Shown: positions 43,634 through 53,193, counted from the first letter of the stretch. The stretch: DNA of 64,000 nucleotides from Gordonia heveisoli (GCF_030315745.1 NZ_JASXSH010000007.1:1-64000); one strand, 5' to 3'. Notes: generated by a model from the sequence alone, not told the origin. Program-made: numbers and translations.

Positions 43634-44073
43634 TGACCATCAAGCTCCATCACCTTCGCCCCGCTCCGGGCGCGAAGACCGAGAAGACCCGCGTGGGTCG
43701 CGGTGAGGGCTCCAAGGGTAAGACCGCAGGCCGCGGCACCAAGGGCACCAAGGCGCGCAAGAACGTCCCCGCACGCTTCGAGGGCGGCCAGATGCCGATC
43801 CACATGCGGCTGCCGAAGCTCAAGGGCTTCACCAACCGCAACCGGGTCGAGTACCAGGTCGTCAACGTCGGTGACATCGCCAAGCTGTTCCCGCAGGGCG
43901 GCACCATCGGCGTCGACGAGCTCGTCGCCGCCGGCGCCGTTCGCAAGAACGAGCTGGTCAAGGTGCTCGGCGACGGTGAGCTGTCGGTGGCGGTCAACGT
44001 CACCGCCAACAAGTTCACCGCGTCGGCCAAGGAGAAGATCGCCGCTGCCGGTGGCAGCGTCACCGAGCTCTGA
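43633..44073 (+). CDS. rplO: 50S ribosomal protein L15
   Basis: 146 residues. The glycine/lysine-rich N-terminus ([20 protein letters not shown]) and [18 protein letters not shown] are diagnostic. It is the last gene of the distal spc group before the terminator; secY follows with its own leader. Confidence 0.99.
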   Translation: MTIKLHHLRPAPGAKTEKTRVGRGEGSKGKTAGRGTKGTKARKNVPARFEGGQMPIHMRLPKLKGFTNRNRVEYQVVNVGDIAKLFPQGGTIGVDELVAAGAVRKNELVKVLGDGELSVAVNVTANKFTASAKEKIAAAGGSVTEL

Positions 44074-44082
44074 CATACCTTT

Positions 44083-44128
44083 CCCACCCTCGGGTGGCAG
44101 CCGGTCGAGCTGCCACCCGAGTGGTGGG
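44083..44128 (+). terminator. Terminator hairpin after rplO
   Basis: A perfect 12-bp stem (TCGGGTGGCAGC 44090-44101 with 44109-44120), extended outside a small internal loop by CCCACC/GGTGGG. It separates rplO from the secY transcript. Confidence 0.75.
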
Positions 44129-44258
44129 TTAGTCGGGCACTGTTAGAGTTTCAAGCGTTGTCCTGTCGCATCCGATCAACGTCGATTGCCGACACACGGG
44201 GGACCGGGTTCGAAACAACTCGGACGGCACCTCGCGTGGTCGTTCCTAGGAGGAGTTA

Positions 44259-45590
44259 GTGCTTTCCCCCCTCATCGCGGCCTTCCGGACGCCCGATCTG
44301 AGGAAGAAGATCCTCTTCGTCATCGGCATCATCGTCCTCTACCGCCTTGGTGCCACGGTCCCGTCTCCCGGCGTCGACTACAAGGCCGTGCGGACGTGTC
44401 TTGACGAGATCTCGCGCGGCGACAGCAACACCGTCTATTCGCTGATCAACCTGTTCTCCGGCGGCGCACTGCTGCAGCTGTCGGTGTTCGCGATCGGCAT
44501 CATGCCCTACATCACGGCGAGCATCATCGTGCAGCTGTTGACCGTGGTCATCCCGCGCTTCGAGCAGTTGCGCAAGGAAGGCCAGTCCGGGCAGGCCAAG
44601 ATGACGCAGTACACGCGCTACCTGACCGTGGCGCTCGCGTTGCTGCAGTCGACCGGCATCGTGGCACTCGCCAGCGGGGGCAAACTACTTCCGAGCACAT
44701 GTTCGACCAGCGGCGACGTCATCTCCAGTGACAACATCCTGGGTCAGATCATCATCGTGCTCGTCATGACCGCGGGTGCCTGCCTGGTGATGTGGTTCGG
44801 TGAGTTGATCACCGAACGCGGCATCGGTAACGGCATGTCGCTGCTCATCTTCGCCGGTATCGCCGCGCGTATCCCGGCCGAGGGCCGCACCATCCTGACC
44901 AGTCGCGGCACCCTGGTGTTCGTCCTGGTCCTCATCGCCGCACTGATCATCATCGCCGGTGTCGTGTTCATCGAGCAGGGCCAGCGCCGAATCCCGGTGC
45001 AGTATGCCAAGCGCATGGTCGGGCGCAAGATGTACGGCGGATCGTCGACCTATCTGCCGCTCAAGGTCAACCAGGCCGGCGTCATCCCGGTGATCTTCGC
45101 GTCGTCGCTGCTGTATCTGCCGCAGCTGATCGTCGAACTCACCAAACCCGGTCCGGGCGAAGAGCTGGCGACCTGGCAGACCTATGCCACGAAGTATCTG
45201 ACCGACCCGAGTAATCCGGTGTATATCGCGGTCTACTTCCTGATGATCATCTTCTTCACCTACTTCTACGTCGCGGTGACCTTCAACCCGGAGGAGCGCG
45301 CCGACGACATGAAGAAGTACGGCGGGTTCATCCCGGGCATCCGCCCGGGCGCACCGACCGCCGACTACCTCGGTTATGTACTGAGCCGCATCACGCTTCC
45401 CGGCTCGATCTATCTCGGTATCATCGCCGTACTACCGAACTTGTTCCTGGACATCGGGAACAGTGGGGGAGCCCAGAACCTGCCATTCGGGGGTACGGCC
45501 GTGCTGATCATGGTCGGCGTGGGTCTGGACACGATGAAGCAAGTCAACAGTCAGCTGATGCAGCGTAAGTACGAAGGGTTCCTGAAGTGA
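44259..45590 (+). CDS. secY: Preprotein translocase subunit SecY
   Basis: 443 residues from a GTG with TAGGAGGAG just upstream. Ten membrane helices are expected; motifs include [20 protein letters not shown] (helix 2), [19 protein letters not shown] and the cytosolic loop [15 protein letters not shown]. The SecYEG channel exports proteins across the membrane. A 185-bp leader separates it from rplO. Its TGA overlaps the adk GTG (GTGA). Confidence 0.99.
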   Translation: MLSPLIAAFRTPDLRKKILFVIGIIVLYRLGATVPSPGVDYKAVRTCLDEISRGDSNTVYSLINLFSGGALLQLSVFAIGIMPYITASIIVQLLTVVIPRFEQLRKEGQSGQAKMTQYTRYLTVALALLQSTGIVALASGGKLLPSTCSTSGDVISSDNILGQIIIVLVMTAGACLVMWFGELITERGIGNGMSLLIFAGIAARIPAEGRTILTSRGTLVFVLVLIAALIIIAGVVFIEQGQRRIPVQYAKRMVGRKMYGGSSTYLPLKVNQAGVIPVIFASSLLYLPQLIVELTKPGPGEELATWQTYATKYLTDPSNPVYIAVYFLMIIFFTYFYVAVTFNPEERADDMKKYGGFIPGIRPGAPTADYLGYVLSRITLPGSIYLGIIAVLPNLFLDIGNSGGAQNLPFGGTAVLIMVGVGLDTMKQVNSQLMQRKYEGFLK

Positions 45591-46141
45591 GACTCGTGAT
45601 TCTCGGTCCTCCCGGCGCAGGCAAGGGTACGCAGGCGGAACTGCTGAGCGAAGCGCTCGGCATCCCCCACATCTCCACCGGTGACCTGTTCCGTGCGAAC
45701 ATCTCTCAGGGAACCGCAATCGGCATCGAGGCCAAGAAGTATCTCGATGCCGGCAACCTGGTGCCGTCCGAGATCACCGTCGACATGGTCCGTGCCCGCG
45801 TCGGCGAGCCGGATGCCGCGAAGGGATTCATCCTCGACGGCTTCCCGCGGTCGACCGAGCAGGCCGACGCTCTCGCCGAGATCCTGGCCGCGCTGGGCGG
45901 TTCGCTCGACGCCGTGCTGTCCTTCGAGGTCGACGCCGACGTCGTGGTCGAGCGGATGCTCGCCCGTGGTCGCGCCGACGACACCGAAGAGGTCATCCGC
46001 AACCGGATGTCGGTGTACGCCAACGAGACCGCCCCGCTGCTGGAGTACTACGGCGATCAGGTCAAGACGATCGGCGCGGTCGGCGACATCCAGGACGTAC
46101 ATCAGCGCGTGCTGAGCGCCCTCGGCGCCGGCGTGGCCTGA
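45587..46141 (+). CDS. adk: Adenylate kinase
   Basis: 184 residues, GTG start overlapping the secY stop. The P-loop GPPGAGKGT is at residues 7-15; [11 protein letters not shown] and [13 protein letters not shown] are the NMP-binding and catalytic segments. This is the short-LID form without the zinc-finger LID, as in mycobacteria. It equilibrates ATP, ADP and AMP. Confidence 0.98.
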   Translation: MRLVILGPPGAGKGTQAELLSEALGIPHISTGDLFRANISQGTAIGIEAKKYLDAGNLVPSEITVDMVRARVGEPDAAKGFILDGFPRSTEQADALAEILAALGGSLDAVLSFEVDADVVVERMLARGRADDTEEVIRNRMSVYANETAPLLEYYGDQVKTIGAVGDIQDVHQRVLSALGAGVA

Positions 46142-46159
46142 TCACAGAGATCAAAGCTG

Positions 46160-46963
46160 TTGTCCGGTATGGGGTTCCGTCGTCGTAAGAAGGTTCCGTT
46201 CCGTAGCGCCGGAGAGCTCGATGCCATGGCCGCGGCGGGAGCGGTGGTCGGCGCGGCACTCATCGCCTGTCGCGAGGCGGCGGTGGTGGGTGCCAGCACC
46301 GCCGACCTCGACGAGGTCGCCGAGTCGGTGATCCGCGCCGCCGGTGCGGTGCCGTCGTTCAAGGGCTATCACGGGTTTCCGGGGTCGATCTGTAGCTCGG
46401 TCAACGACGTTGTGGTGCATGGCATCCCGTCCGCCGATGTGGTCCTCACCGAAGGTGACCTGGTATCCATCGACTGCGGCGCGATCCTGGACGGATGGCA
46501 CGGCGATTCGGCGTGGACCTTCGGTGTCGGGACGTTGAGTCAGGCCGACACCGAGTTGTCCGAGGCGACCCGGTTGTCCATGGAGGCGGGGATCGCCGCG
46601 ATGATCGACGGTGCGCGACTGACCGACATCTCGCACGCGATCGAACTCGGGACACGGGCCGCGGAGAAGGAGTTCGGCCGTCCGTTCGGGATCGTGGACG
46701 GCTACGGCGGCCACGGCATCGGTCGGGAGATGCATATGGAACCGTTCCTCTCGAATGAGGGCGCTCCTGGGCACGGCCCGCTGCTCGTGGTCGGTTCGAC
46801 GCTGGCGATCGAACCGATGCTCACCCTCGGCACCACCCAGACGACCGAACTCGACGACGGCTGGACCGTCGTCACCGACGACGGTTCGCGATCGGCGCAC
46901 TGGGAACACACCGTGGCGGTCACCGCCGACGGTCCGCGCATTCTGACCGCTCGCCCGGCCTGA
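46160..46963 (+). CDS. map: Type I methionine aminopeptidase
   Basis: 267 residues with a TTG start at 46160, or 264 from the ATG at 46169, which I rate about equally. Metal-site motifs are [17 protein letters not shown] (two Asp), [17 protein letters not shown] (His), [10 protein letters not shown] (Glu) and the final HWEHTV (Glu). [20 protein letters not shown] is the substrate region. It removes N-terminal Met from new proteins. adk-map order is standard for this group; the 3' end lies 1 bp from convergent fdhD. Confidence 0.97.
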   Translation: MSGMGFRRRKKVPFRSAGELDAMAAAGAVVGAALIACREAAVVGASTADLDEVAESVIRAAGAVPSFKGYHGFPGSICSSVNDVVVHGIPSADVVLTEGDLVSIDCGAILDGWHGDSAWTFGVGTLSQADTELSEATRLSMEAGIAAMIDGARLTDISHAIELGTRAAEKEFGRPFGIVDGYGGHGIGREMHMEPFLSNEGAPGHGPLLVVGSTLAIEPMLTLGTTQTTELDDGWTVVTDDGSRSAHWEHTVAVTADGPRILTARPA

Positions 46964-46964
46964 T

Positions 46965-47816
46965 TCAGGCGGGATCGTCGTCGGCGATCCGGTCATCGCG
47001 GGTGTAGACCACCATCGAATCCCCGCGAACGAAGCCGGCGAGGGTCATCCCACGGTCCTCGGCCAGTTCGACGGCGAGTGACGACGGTGCCGAGACCGCG
47101 GACAGCAGCGGAACGCCTGCCATCGTGGCCTTCTGCACCAGTTCGAAACTGGCCCGCCCGGACACCTGCAGAATATGTCCGCGAAGCGGTAGTCGGCCGT
47201 TGAGCAGTGCCCATCCGATGACCTTGTCGACAGCATTGTGTCGGCCGACATCCTCACGCAGGACCAGCATGTCGCCGTCGGCGTCGAAGAGGGCCGCGGC
47301 ATGCAACCCGCCGGTCTTGTCGAAGACGGCCTGTCCGGTCCGCAACGCGTCCGGCAGCCTCAGCAGCGTCGCCGAATCGATCTGTACCGAATCGTCGGCG
47401 ATGTCGAAGTCCGAGGCGACCACGACGTCGTCGATGCTGGCCTTGCCGCACACGCCGCAGGCGCTGGTCATGGTGTAGTTGCGCCTGGGCTCGGGCGCCG
47501 GCACCCCGGCGGCGAGGGTGGTGTCGACGACGTTGTAGGTGTTGGCCCCGGCGATGAGGGTGTCGCTGGTGGTGGTTGCACCCGCACAGTAGCGGGAGGC
47601 GAGTAACTGGTCGCGGGCGGAGATGATGCCTTCGGCGACAAGGAATCCGGCGACGAGCTCGAAGTCGTTGCCGGGGGTGCGCATGGTGACCGCCAGGCGT
47701 TGCCCGCCGACCCTGATCTCCAGTGGTTCCTCGACGGCGAGGACGTCGGCGCGCCGATGACGGTCCGCACCGCGCTGGATGCGGACGACGCGTCGTCGTG
47801 TGGTGATGCGGCCCAC
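46965..47816 (-). CDS. fdhD: Formate dehydrogenase accessory sulfurtransferase
   Basis: 283 residues. CGVCG at 120-124 holds the persulfide cysteines; EDVGRHNAVDKVIGWALLNG and LQVSGRASFELVQKA are family blocks. FdhD moves sulfur from a cysteine desulfurase to the molybdenum cofactor of formate dehydrogenase. No formate dehydrogenase gene is in this window, so its partner lies elsewhere. It converges with map. Confidence 0.96.
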   Translation of the reverse strand: MGRITTRRRVVRIQRGADRHRRADVLAVEEPLEIRVGGQRLAVTMRTPGNDFELVAGFLVAEGIISARDQLLASRYCAGATTTSDTLIAGANTYNVVDTTLAAGVPAPEPRRNYTMTSACGVCGKASIDDVVVASDFDIADDSVQIDSATLLRLPDALRTGQAVFDKTGGLHAAALFDADGDMLVLREDVGRHNAVDKVIGWALLNGRLPLRGHILQVSGRASFELVQKATMAGVPLLSAVSAPSSLAVELAEDRGMTLAGFVRGDSMVVYTRDDRIADDDPA

Positions 47817-47858
47817 AGCCCAACTGTAGCGGCCACTAACCGGCGTTACTCGGCCCGG

Positions 47859-48356
47859 TCAGCTCTCCAGCAGGATGGTCACCGGTCCGTCGTTGACCAG
47901 GTGGACTTTCATGTCCGCACCGAAGCGGCCGGTCTCGACCGTCGCCCCGGCCGAGCGCAGGGCGCCGACGACGGCGTCGACCAGCGGTTCGGCGATCGAT
48001 CCGGGAGCCGCGGCGTTCCAGGACGGCCGACGACCTTTCGCGGTGTTGGCGTACAGCGTGAACTGGCTGATCACCAGGATCGGCGCGTCGATGTCGGCGG
48101 CCGCGCGCTCGGCCCGGCTGCCGTTATCCGTGCTGCCTTTATCCGCGCTGCCGTTATCCGCGCTGTCGGTGCCGTCGAAGATCCGCAGTCGCCAGATCTT
48201 GTCGGCCAGCTTGGCCGCGTCGTCGGGGGTGTCGGTGTGGGTCACCCCGACGAGGACGACGAGTCCGAACCGGCTGTGGGACACGTCGAGTCGGGCGATG
48301 ACCTCGTCGTCGACGACGACGTGACCGGCAGTGACTCGCTGGACGACGGCACGCAT
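47859..48356 (-). CDS. dtd: D-aminoacyl-tRNA deacylase with a repeat insertion
   Basis: 165 residues. The family blocks are [35 protein letters not shown] and the final [15 protein letters not shown]; the SQFTLY and NXGPVT motifs form the active site that hydrolyses D-amino acids from tRNA. Between [11 protein letters not shown] and IDAPILVIS it has ~20 extra residues ([15 protein letters not shown]) coming from three 15-bp repeats. The normal family has only a few residues there. The insertion is in a loop, so activity is probably kept. Confidence 0.93.
   Translation of the reverse strand: MRAVVQRVTAGHVVVDDEVIARLDVSHSRFGLVVLVGVTHTDTPDDAAKLADKIWRLRIFDGTDSADNGSADKGSTDNGSRAERAAADIDAPILVISQFTLYANTAKGRRPSWNAAAPGSIAEPLVDAVVGALRSAGATVETGRFGADMKVHLVNDGPVTILLES
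48117..48161. repeat. Three 15-bp tandem repeats inside dtd
   Basis: GCTGCCGTTATCCGT (48117-48131), GCTGCCTTTATCCGC (48132-48146), GCTGCCGTTATCCGC (48147-48161), with a partial fourth. In frame they code for a loop insertion of the deacylase. Confidence 0.92.
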
Positions 48357-48446
48357 TCCTCCACGATGCCAGCCGGTCGGGGGTCGAGGAGCAGTGGGGT
48401 TGAGGAGCGCTGGGGTGGGGCGGTTACGCGACGCCGCCCACGGTGA

Positions 48447-49805
48447 TCAACTCGCGTACTGGGCGGATGCGCGGCGGGTGGCGAACTGGTTGGCCGGCTG
48501 CGGCAGCCCGAAGTGGTCGCGCAGGGTGGTGCCGGTGTACTCGGTGCGGAACAGGCCGCGCCGCTGCAGGATCGGGACGACGGTCTCGGTGAAGTCGGTG
48601 AGTCCGCCCGGGTAGTAGGGCGGCATCACGTTGAAACCGTCGGCGGCGCCGTGGCTGAACCATTCGGTGATGGTGTCGGCGATCTGCTCGGGCGTGCCTG
48701 CGAACACACGATGGCCGCGCGCCCCGGCCAGGCTGTGCAGCAATTGACGCAGGGTCGGGCGGTCGCGTGCGACGATTCCGGCGACGACCTGGCGGCGACT
48801 GCGCTTGTTGTTGACCACGTCGCCGGCGTCACCGAAGGTCGCCGGGTCGATCGGGGCGTCGAGCTCAGCGGCGGAGAGGTCGATCCCGGCCAGCGAGGAC
48901 AGCTGTTGGATGCCGTAGTCGGGCACCGTCAGTTCGTTGAATTCGCGTTCGAGGTTCTTTGCCTCGGCCTCCGTGCCGCCGATGAATGGGCTCAGGCCGG
49001 GGAGGATGACGACGTGGTCGGGGTTGCGGCCCAGGGCTTGTGCACGGGACTTGATGTCGGCGTAGAAGGTTTGGGCGTTCTCGATCGACTGATGTGCGGT
49101 GAAGATGGCCTCGGCATAGCGGGATGCGAAGGCGCGCCCGTCGTCGGAGGCGCCGGCCTGGACCAGTACCGGGTGGCCCTGCGGCGAGCGTGGCGCGGTG
49201 AAGGCCCCGCGCACCGACAGGTGTTCGCCGACGAAGTCGGCCCGGTGGATCCGATCGGTGTCGGCGTAGATGCCCGCCTCGCGGTCGAGACGGATCGCGT
49301 CGTGTTCCCACGAATCCCACAGGCGGGTGGCGGCTTCGACGAATTCGGTCGCCCGCTGATACCGCACCGCCGGGTCGGGATGTGCACTCAGCCCGAAGTT
49401 CTCGGCGGCGGCGTCGGTGGCGGTGGTGACGATGTTCCAGCCCGCGCGCCCGTTGGACAGGAAGTCGAGGCTGGAGAACAGGCGGGCCAGGTTGTACGGC
49501 TCGTAATAGGTGGTGGAGGCGGTCGCGATGAGACCGATCCGTTCGGTGGTCTGGGCGATGGCGGTCAACAGGGTGATCGGCTCGAGCCGGCCCGCGGCGT
49601 TGTAGGCGGCTTCGGTGCGCAGTGCCGGACCGTCGGCGAAGAACACCGCGTCGAACTTCGCGGCTTCAGCGGCCCGCCCGATCTGTTGGAAGTAGTCGGC
49701 GTCGAAGATGCGGTGCGGTTGGGTGCGCGGATGGCGCCAGGCTGCCTCATGGTGGCCGGCCGGATAGATGAAGGCGTTGAGATGGAGCTGGCGTTGCACA
49801 CTCAT
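48447..49805 (-). CDS. NtaA/SnaA/DszA-family flavin monooxygenase
   Basis: 452 residues from the ATG at 49805 (AAAGG 6 bp upstream). Luciferase-like barrel: QLHLNAFIYPAGHHEAAWRH, FSSLDFLSNGRAGWNIVTTA, and DYFQQIGRAAEAAKFDAVFF fit the FMNH2-dependent NtaA (nitrilotriacetate) / DszA (dibenzothiophene sulfone) group. It needs a partner flavin reductase, which is not adjacent. Substrate unknown. The ~130 bp upstream have no clear promoter. Confidence 0.88.
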   Translation of the reverse strand: MSVQRQLHLNAFIYPAGHHEAAWRHPRTQPHRIFDADYFQQIGRAAEAAKFDAVFFADGPALRTEAAYNAAGRLEPITLLTAIAQTTERIGLIATASTTYYEPYNLARLFSSLDFLSNGRAGWNIVTTATDAAAENFGLSAHPDPAVRYQRATEFVEAATRLWDSWEHDAIRLDREAGIYADTDRIHRADFVGEHLSVRGAFTAPRSPQGHPVLVQAGASDDGRAFASRYAEAIFTAHQSIENAQTFYADIKSRAQALGRNPDHVVILPGLSPFIGGTEAEAKNLEREFNELTVPDYGIQQLSSLAGIDLSAAELDAPIDPATFGDAGDVVNNKRSRRQVVAGIVARDRPTLRQLLHSLAGARGHRVFAGTPEQIADTITEWFSHGAADGFNVMPPYYPGGLTDFTETVVPILQRRGLFRTEYTGTTLRDHFGLPQPANQFATRRASAQYAS

Positions 49806-50243
49806 GGAAAGCCTTTCGGTGGCAAAGATATTCGGGAGACGGACATTCGCGGTCGGCGCCGGTGCGACGCGAGTCGATCGGGGACCGGCGGGCAATCAGC
49901 TCACGGTGTCAACAAAGCTGACCCGGTCCAATGGTTTGGCGCAGGGCGAAGTATTGTTGTGCGCCTCGCGGGTTGGGGCAGACCGTGGTGCACGTTCGGC
50001 TCACGATGGTTGCGATCACCGTGGGTCCGGGCGGAATTCGGTGGCGCATTCCGCTGTTGTGCCCGTCGTGGTCGATGGCCCTGTTTCCGGCATCGGTACC
50101 GTCGACGGGGTGGCCGGGGTCCGACCGTCGGCTAGTGCCGACCTGACCGACCGCCGATCTGATTGACTGCTGACCTGATCGACTGCTGACCTGATTGACT
50201 GCTGACCTGATAGACCGCACAAGCCCTTCCGAAGGAGACGATC
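49806..50243. other. 438-bp divergent intergenic region with 16-bp repeats
   Basis: This region lies between two flavin-oxidoreductase genes. It contains a consensus -35-like TTGACA on the minus strand near 49913, without a good -10, and a 16-bp tandem repeat at 50149-50212. No riboswitch that I recognise. No reading frame appears convincing. Confidence 0.5.
50149..50212. repeat. 16-bp tandem repeat, four units
   Basis: The unit GACTGCTGACCTGATY occurs at 50165-50180, 50181-50196 and 50197-50212, with a degenerate copy before (50149-50164). It ends 31 bp before the start of the rightward oxidoreductase. Confidence 0.88.
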
Positions 50244-51101
50244 ATGACCGCCGGTGCCAGCGATACCGCCGACCGTGCCGAACACATCGAGCGATTCGGT
50301 TCACATGGTGTCTGGGGATGGTGGGGCCAGTTCTCGCCGGAGGAGGTCGCGCAGGTCGAGGAACTGGGCTACGGGGCCATTTGGCTGGGTGGCTCGCCGA
50401 AGCACCTCGGCCCGATCCGCAAGGTGCTGGCGGCGACCAAGGACATCACCGTCGCGACCGGCATCGTGAACATCTGGAACACCGACGCGGCTGCCATCGC
50501 CGACGACTTCCTCGCGCTCGAAGCCGACTTCCCGGGGCGGTTCTATCTCGGCATCGGTGCCGGACATCCGGAGGCGACCGCCGAGTACACCAGGCCGTAC
50601 GACGGGGTGTCGGGCTACCTCGACGTCCTCGACGAGAAGGGCGTGCCCGCGCAGCGTCGGATCCTCGCGGCTCTGGGACCGCGGATGCTGGCGTTGTCGG
50701 CCGAGCGGGCTCTGGGCGCGCATCCGTACCTGACGCCGCCCGCGCACACTGCGGTGGCGCGTCAGGTACTCGGCGACGGGGTGTTGCTGGCCCCGGAACA
50801 CAAGGTCGTCCTCGACACCGATCCGGAGGCGGCGCGAGCCGTCGGCCGGCCCCCTGTCGACCAGCCGTATCTGCACCTGCGCAACTACACCAACAACCTC
50901 AAGCGTCTGGGCTACACCGACGCCGACATCGAGAACGGCGGCAGCGACGCGCTCATCGACGCGCTTGTCGCCCATGGTGACGCGACGACCGTCCGGGCCG
51001 CGCTCGACGCCCACCTGGCCGCCGGCGCCGACCATGTCGCCGTCCAGGTCCTCGGCTCGACAACGCCGGTCGAGCAGTTCGCCGCCGTCATCGGAGCCTG
51101 A
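50244..51101 (+). CDS. F420-dependent luciferase-like oxidoreductase, MSMEG_4141-type
   Basis: 285 residues. GVWGWWGQFSPEEVAQVEEL, GYGAIWLGGSPKHLGPI and RFYLGIGAGHPEATAEY are typical of the luciferase-like group that uses coenzyme F420 or FMN; by pattern it sits with the TIGR03620 (MSMEG_4141) family. AAGGAG precedes the ATG by 7 bp. Substrate unknown. The tandem repeat in its leader may affect expression. Confidence 0.85.
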   Translation: MTAGASDTADRAEHIERFGSHGVWGWWGQFSPEEVAQVEELGYGAIWLGGSPKHLGPIRKVLAATKDITVATGIVNIWNTDAAAIADDFLALEADFPGRFYLGIGAGHPEATAEYTRPYDGVSGYLDVLDEKGVPAQRRILAALGPRMLALSAERALGAHPYLTPPAHTAVARQVLGDGVLLAPEHKVVLDTDPEAARAVGRPPVDQPYLHLRNYTNNLKRLGYTDADIENGGSDALIDALVAHGDATTVRAALDAHLAAGADHVAVQVLGSTTPVEQFAAVIGA

Positions 51102-51136
51102 TCCGCCCCACCGAAACGGGCCGGGGCCGGGTTCGT

Positions 51137-51210
51137 CCCCGGGTTTCAGTTCGTCCCCGCGTTGCAACCCGGGGAGGTTTGCAAACCTAGGGGAGGAACG
51201 TTCGTCCCCT
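51137..51210. terminator. Three consecutive inverted repeats between convergent genes
   Basis: CCCCGGGTT...AACCCGGGG (51137-51145 with 51166-51174), the perfect palindrome AGGTTTGCAAACCT (51175-51188), and the near-perfect AGGGGAGGAACGTTCGTCCCCT (51189-51210, one mismatch). They abut each other. They probably end both transcripts, but the density is unusual. Confidence 0.7.
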
Positions 51211-51223
51211 ACTTTCGGTCGGG

Positions 51224-51251
51224 GCGGTCAGTTCAGGGCGGTCAGTTCAGG
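51224..51251. repeat. 14-bp direct repeat at the SIMPL gene's 3' end
   Basis: GCGGTCAGTTCAGG occurs twice, end to end, with the second copy containing the stop codon of the leftward gene. Probably a small slippage duplication. Confidence 0.8.
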
Positions 51252-51994
51252 GCGTAGGTGACCTTCACGGTGAAGGTCACCTCCTGCTGACCGGGCTCGA
51301 CGGGGACCGGAGCGGCGGCGACCCGGTCGAAGGCCGGCGCGGGCTGTTCGTCGCCGCTGGTGGATTCGGAGATCGACAGCACGTTGCCGAGGGAGTCGTC
51401 GGCCAGTTCGGCGTACTGCTCGGCGCGTGACCGGGCGTCCCCGAAGGCGGCGGTACGGGCCTGGGCCAACAGCTTCGAGTTGTCGTCGATGGCGAAACTC
51501 ACGCCGCTCAGCCGGGTGTTGTCGCCGCCGGCGTCGACGGCCACACGCAGGATGTTCGACGCCTTGCTGAGGTCGCGGATGACGATACGAATCGTGTTGG
51601 AGGCCTGATAGCCACTGATCGCCGACGACGAGCCGGGCGCGGGGGAGGTGTATTGCGGCGACAGGGTCACCTGCTGGGTCTGTATGTCGGCCCGTGCGAC
51701 CCCGGCCGCGACGACGGCGTCGGTGACCGCGCGGACCTTGGTGCTCGCCTCGTTGAGCGCGGTGCTGACATCGGGGCCGGAGGCCTCGACACCGATGGTC
51801 GCGCGCAGGGTGTCGGGGGTGCCGCTGACCTGACCGGAACCGACGACGGTGACGGTGCGTGGCGTGGCCGGTGACTCGTGGTCGTCGTCATCGCCACAAC
51901 CCGCGAGGAGCAGCGCGGCCCCCAGCAGTCCGACGAGCACCGCCGCCGGGCGGTGACGTCGGGAACGATGGGTGGTGAGGTTCTCGCGGGTCAT
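51242..51994 (-). CDS. SIMPL-domain (DUF541) lipoprotein
   Basis: 250 residues. Basic N-terminus (ENLTTHRSRRHR), hydrophobic helix and lipobox LLAGC at ~33, so an envelope lipoprotein is predicted. The SIMPL/DUF541 domain is seen in VTVVGSGQVSGTPDTLRATI and LSGVSFAIDDNSKLLAQAR. Family members are often envelope proteins of unknown function (BP26-like oligomers). Start 51994 is supported by GGAGACAG upstream. Confidence 0.88.
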   Translation of the reverse strand: MTRENLTTHRSRRHRPAAVLVGLLGAALLLAGCGDDDDHESPATPRTVTVVGSGQVSGTPDTLRATIGVEASGPDVSTALNEASTKVRAVTDAVVAAGVARADIQTQQVTLSPQYTSPAPGSSSAISGYQASNTIRIVIRDLSKASNILRVAVDAGGDNTRLSGVSFAIDDNSKLLAQARTAAFGDARSRAEQYAELADDSLGNVLSISESTSGDEQPAPAFDRVAAAPVPVEPGQQEVTFTVKVTYALN

Positions 51995-52049
51995 CCGGTC
52001 TGTCTCCTTCGGCGGCTTGTCTGACTGGCTGCGGTGCCTGACCGGATAC

Positions 52050-52439
52050 TCAGTCGATGGGTTCCTTCATCAGCAGAGCGAGACCCCAGCCGACCACGGA
52101 CACCACGATGGCGCCGAAGATCGCCGACCACCAGAATTCGTCGACCTCCAACCCCCAGTGTGTGGTGTTGCGGGTGATCCAGGCGGTGATCTCCAACATG
52201 AAGGCGTTGATGACGATGTGGATCAGGCCCAGGGTGAGGATGTAGAACGGGATCGAGATCAGCTGCACGATCGGTTTGATGATCGCGTTGACCAGTCCGA
52301 AGATCACCGCGACGACGATCACGATGCCCAGCTTCTCCCAGTTGTTGTCGCCACCGACGAAGTCGATGCCGGGCACGATGAGTGCCGCAATCCATAGTGA
52401 GAAGCCGGTGCATGCGGTGCGGATCAGGAAGGCGCGCAT
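52050..52439 (-). CDS. Holin-like membrane protein (PF04020 family)
   Basis: 129 residues from the ATG at 52439 and four predicted membrane helices (TGFSLWIAALIVPGI, IVIVVAVIFGLVNAIIKPIV, LTLGLIHIVINAFML, IFGAIVVSVVGWGLALLM). This fits the 4-TM 'phage holin' family widely found in chromosomes; here there are no phage genes around, so a host membrane role is likelier than lysis. It is divergent from infA. Confidence 0.85.
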   Translation of the reverse strand: MRAFLIRTACTGFSLWIAALIVPGIDFVGGDNNWEKLGIVIVVAVIFGLVNAIIKPIVQLISIPFYILTLGLIHIVINAFMLEITAWITRNTTHWGLEVDEFWWSAIFGAIVVSVVGWGLALLMKEPID

Positions 52440-52511
52440 GCGATCAGTGTGCCAGCCGGTGGCCCCGACAGTGGTGCGGTGAAATGCCCGCGTCGACCCA
52501 TCAGCAGGCGA

Positions 52512-52541
52512 TTGGCACTGTTCTCCCAGTTCGCGTAACAT
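52512..52541 (+). promoter_or_regulatory. infA operon promoter
   Basis: TTGGCA (52512-52517), 18-bp spacer, TAACAT (52536-52541), about 200 bp upstream of infA. The 300-bp gap between the holin-like gene and infA contains no other clear feature. Confidence 0.65.
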
Positions 52542-52739
52542 TGATCGTCGGTGCGCGTTGCGTGTCGGCGTCGGCGTGTCTTCACGTGGGTGTCGGCCGA
52601 CGGGCACCGGTGGCCCGGTTCGACACCGGTGACCATCACAGTAACGGCAGCGCCCGGTTCGTACCGGGCAACACGTATTCAACCGGGCCGCCGGGCGCGA
52701 TCAACCGATCGCGGACCGACAGCCAGGATCGCGGAGGAC

Positions 52740-52961
52740 ATGGCGAAGAAGGACGGGGCCATCGAGGTCGAGGGTCGAGTGGTCGAACCTCTGCCCAATG
52801 CGATGTTTCGCATTGAGCTGGAGAACGGACACAAGGTTCTCGCCCACATCAGTGGCAAGATGCGGCAGCACTACATCCGCATCCTGCCCGAGGACCGGGT
52901 CGTCGTGGAACTCTCGCCCTACGACCTCGGTCGTGGGCGGATCGTGTACCGCTACAAGTGA
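52740..52961 (+). CDS. infA: Translation initiation factor IF-1
   Basis: 73 residues from the ATG at 52740, the normal length; GGAGG is 6 bp upstream. S1-type OB fold: [20 protein letters not shown] and [20 protein letters not shown]. The longer open frame upstream is not coding. First gene of the alpha operon. Confidence 0.99.
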   Translation: MAKKDGAIEVEGRVVEPLPNAMFRIELENGHKVLAHISGKMRQHYIRILPEDRVVVELSPYDLGRGRIVYRYK

Positions 52962-52991
52962 GTGAACTTCCCGGACCTGCAGGTTCGGGGC

Positions 52992-53015
52992 TTCCCCGGG
53001 CATCCGTCCGGGGAA
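52992..53015 (+). terminator. Hairpin between infA and rpmJ
   Basis: TTCCCCGG, an 8-base loop, CCGGGGAA: a perfect 8-bp stem 30 bp after infA. It could reduce readthrough or mark an mRNA processing site. Confidence 0.5.
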
Positions 53016-53079
53016 CAAACCGCCTCCCACGGGTGCGGCGTGCCGTCGTGCGCGTGGGCGACAACAGGAGAGATTTGAC

Positions 53080-53193
53080 GTGAAGGTTCAGCCGAGCGTC
53101 AAGCCGATCTGCGAGAAGTGCAAGGTGATCCGCCGCAACGGACGGGTCATGGTGATCTGCGAGAACCTGCGCCACAAGCAGCGCCAGGGCTGA
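53080..53193 (+). CDS. rpmJ: 50S ribosomal protein L36
   Basis: 37 residues from a GTG at 53080 (AGGAGA upstream). It has the zinc-type pattern CEKC...C ([28 protein letters not shown]). Too short for most gene callers. It lies between infA and rpsM in the alpha operon. Confidence 0.96.
   Translation: MKVQPSVKPICEKCKVIRRNGRVMVICENLRHKQRQG

Noticed and set aside
49861..49960. A riboswitch upstream of the NtaA-type monooxygenase
   Set aside because: I looked for SAM, cobalamin and FMN aptamer cores and saw none; only a lone TTGACA and a weak inverted repeat are present.
48513..50135. 540-codon plus-strand frame over the NtaA-type monooxygenase
   Set aside because: It is antisense to a complete luciferase-family gene; composition is that of a shadow frame.
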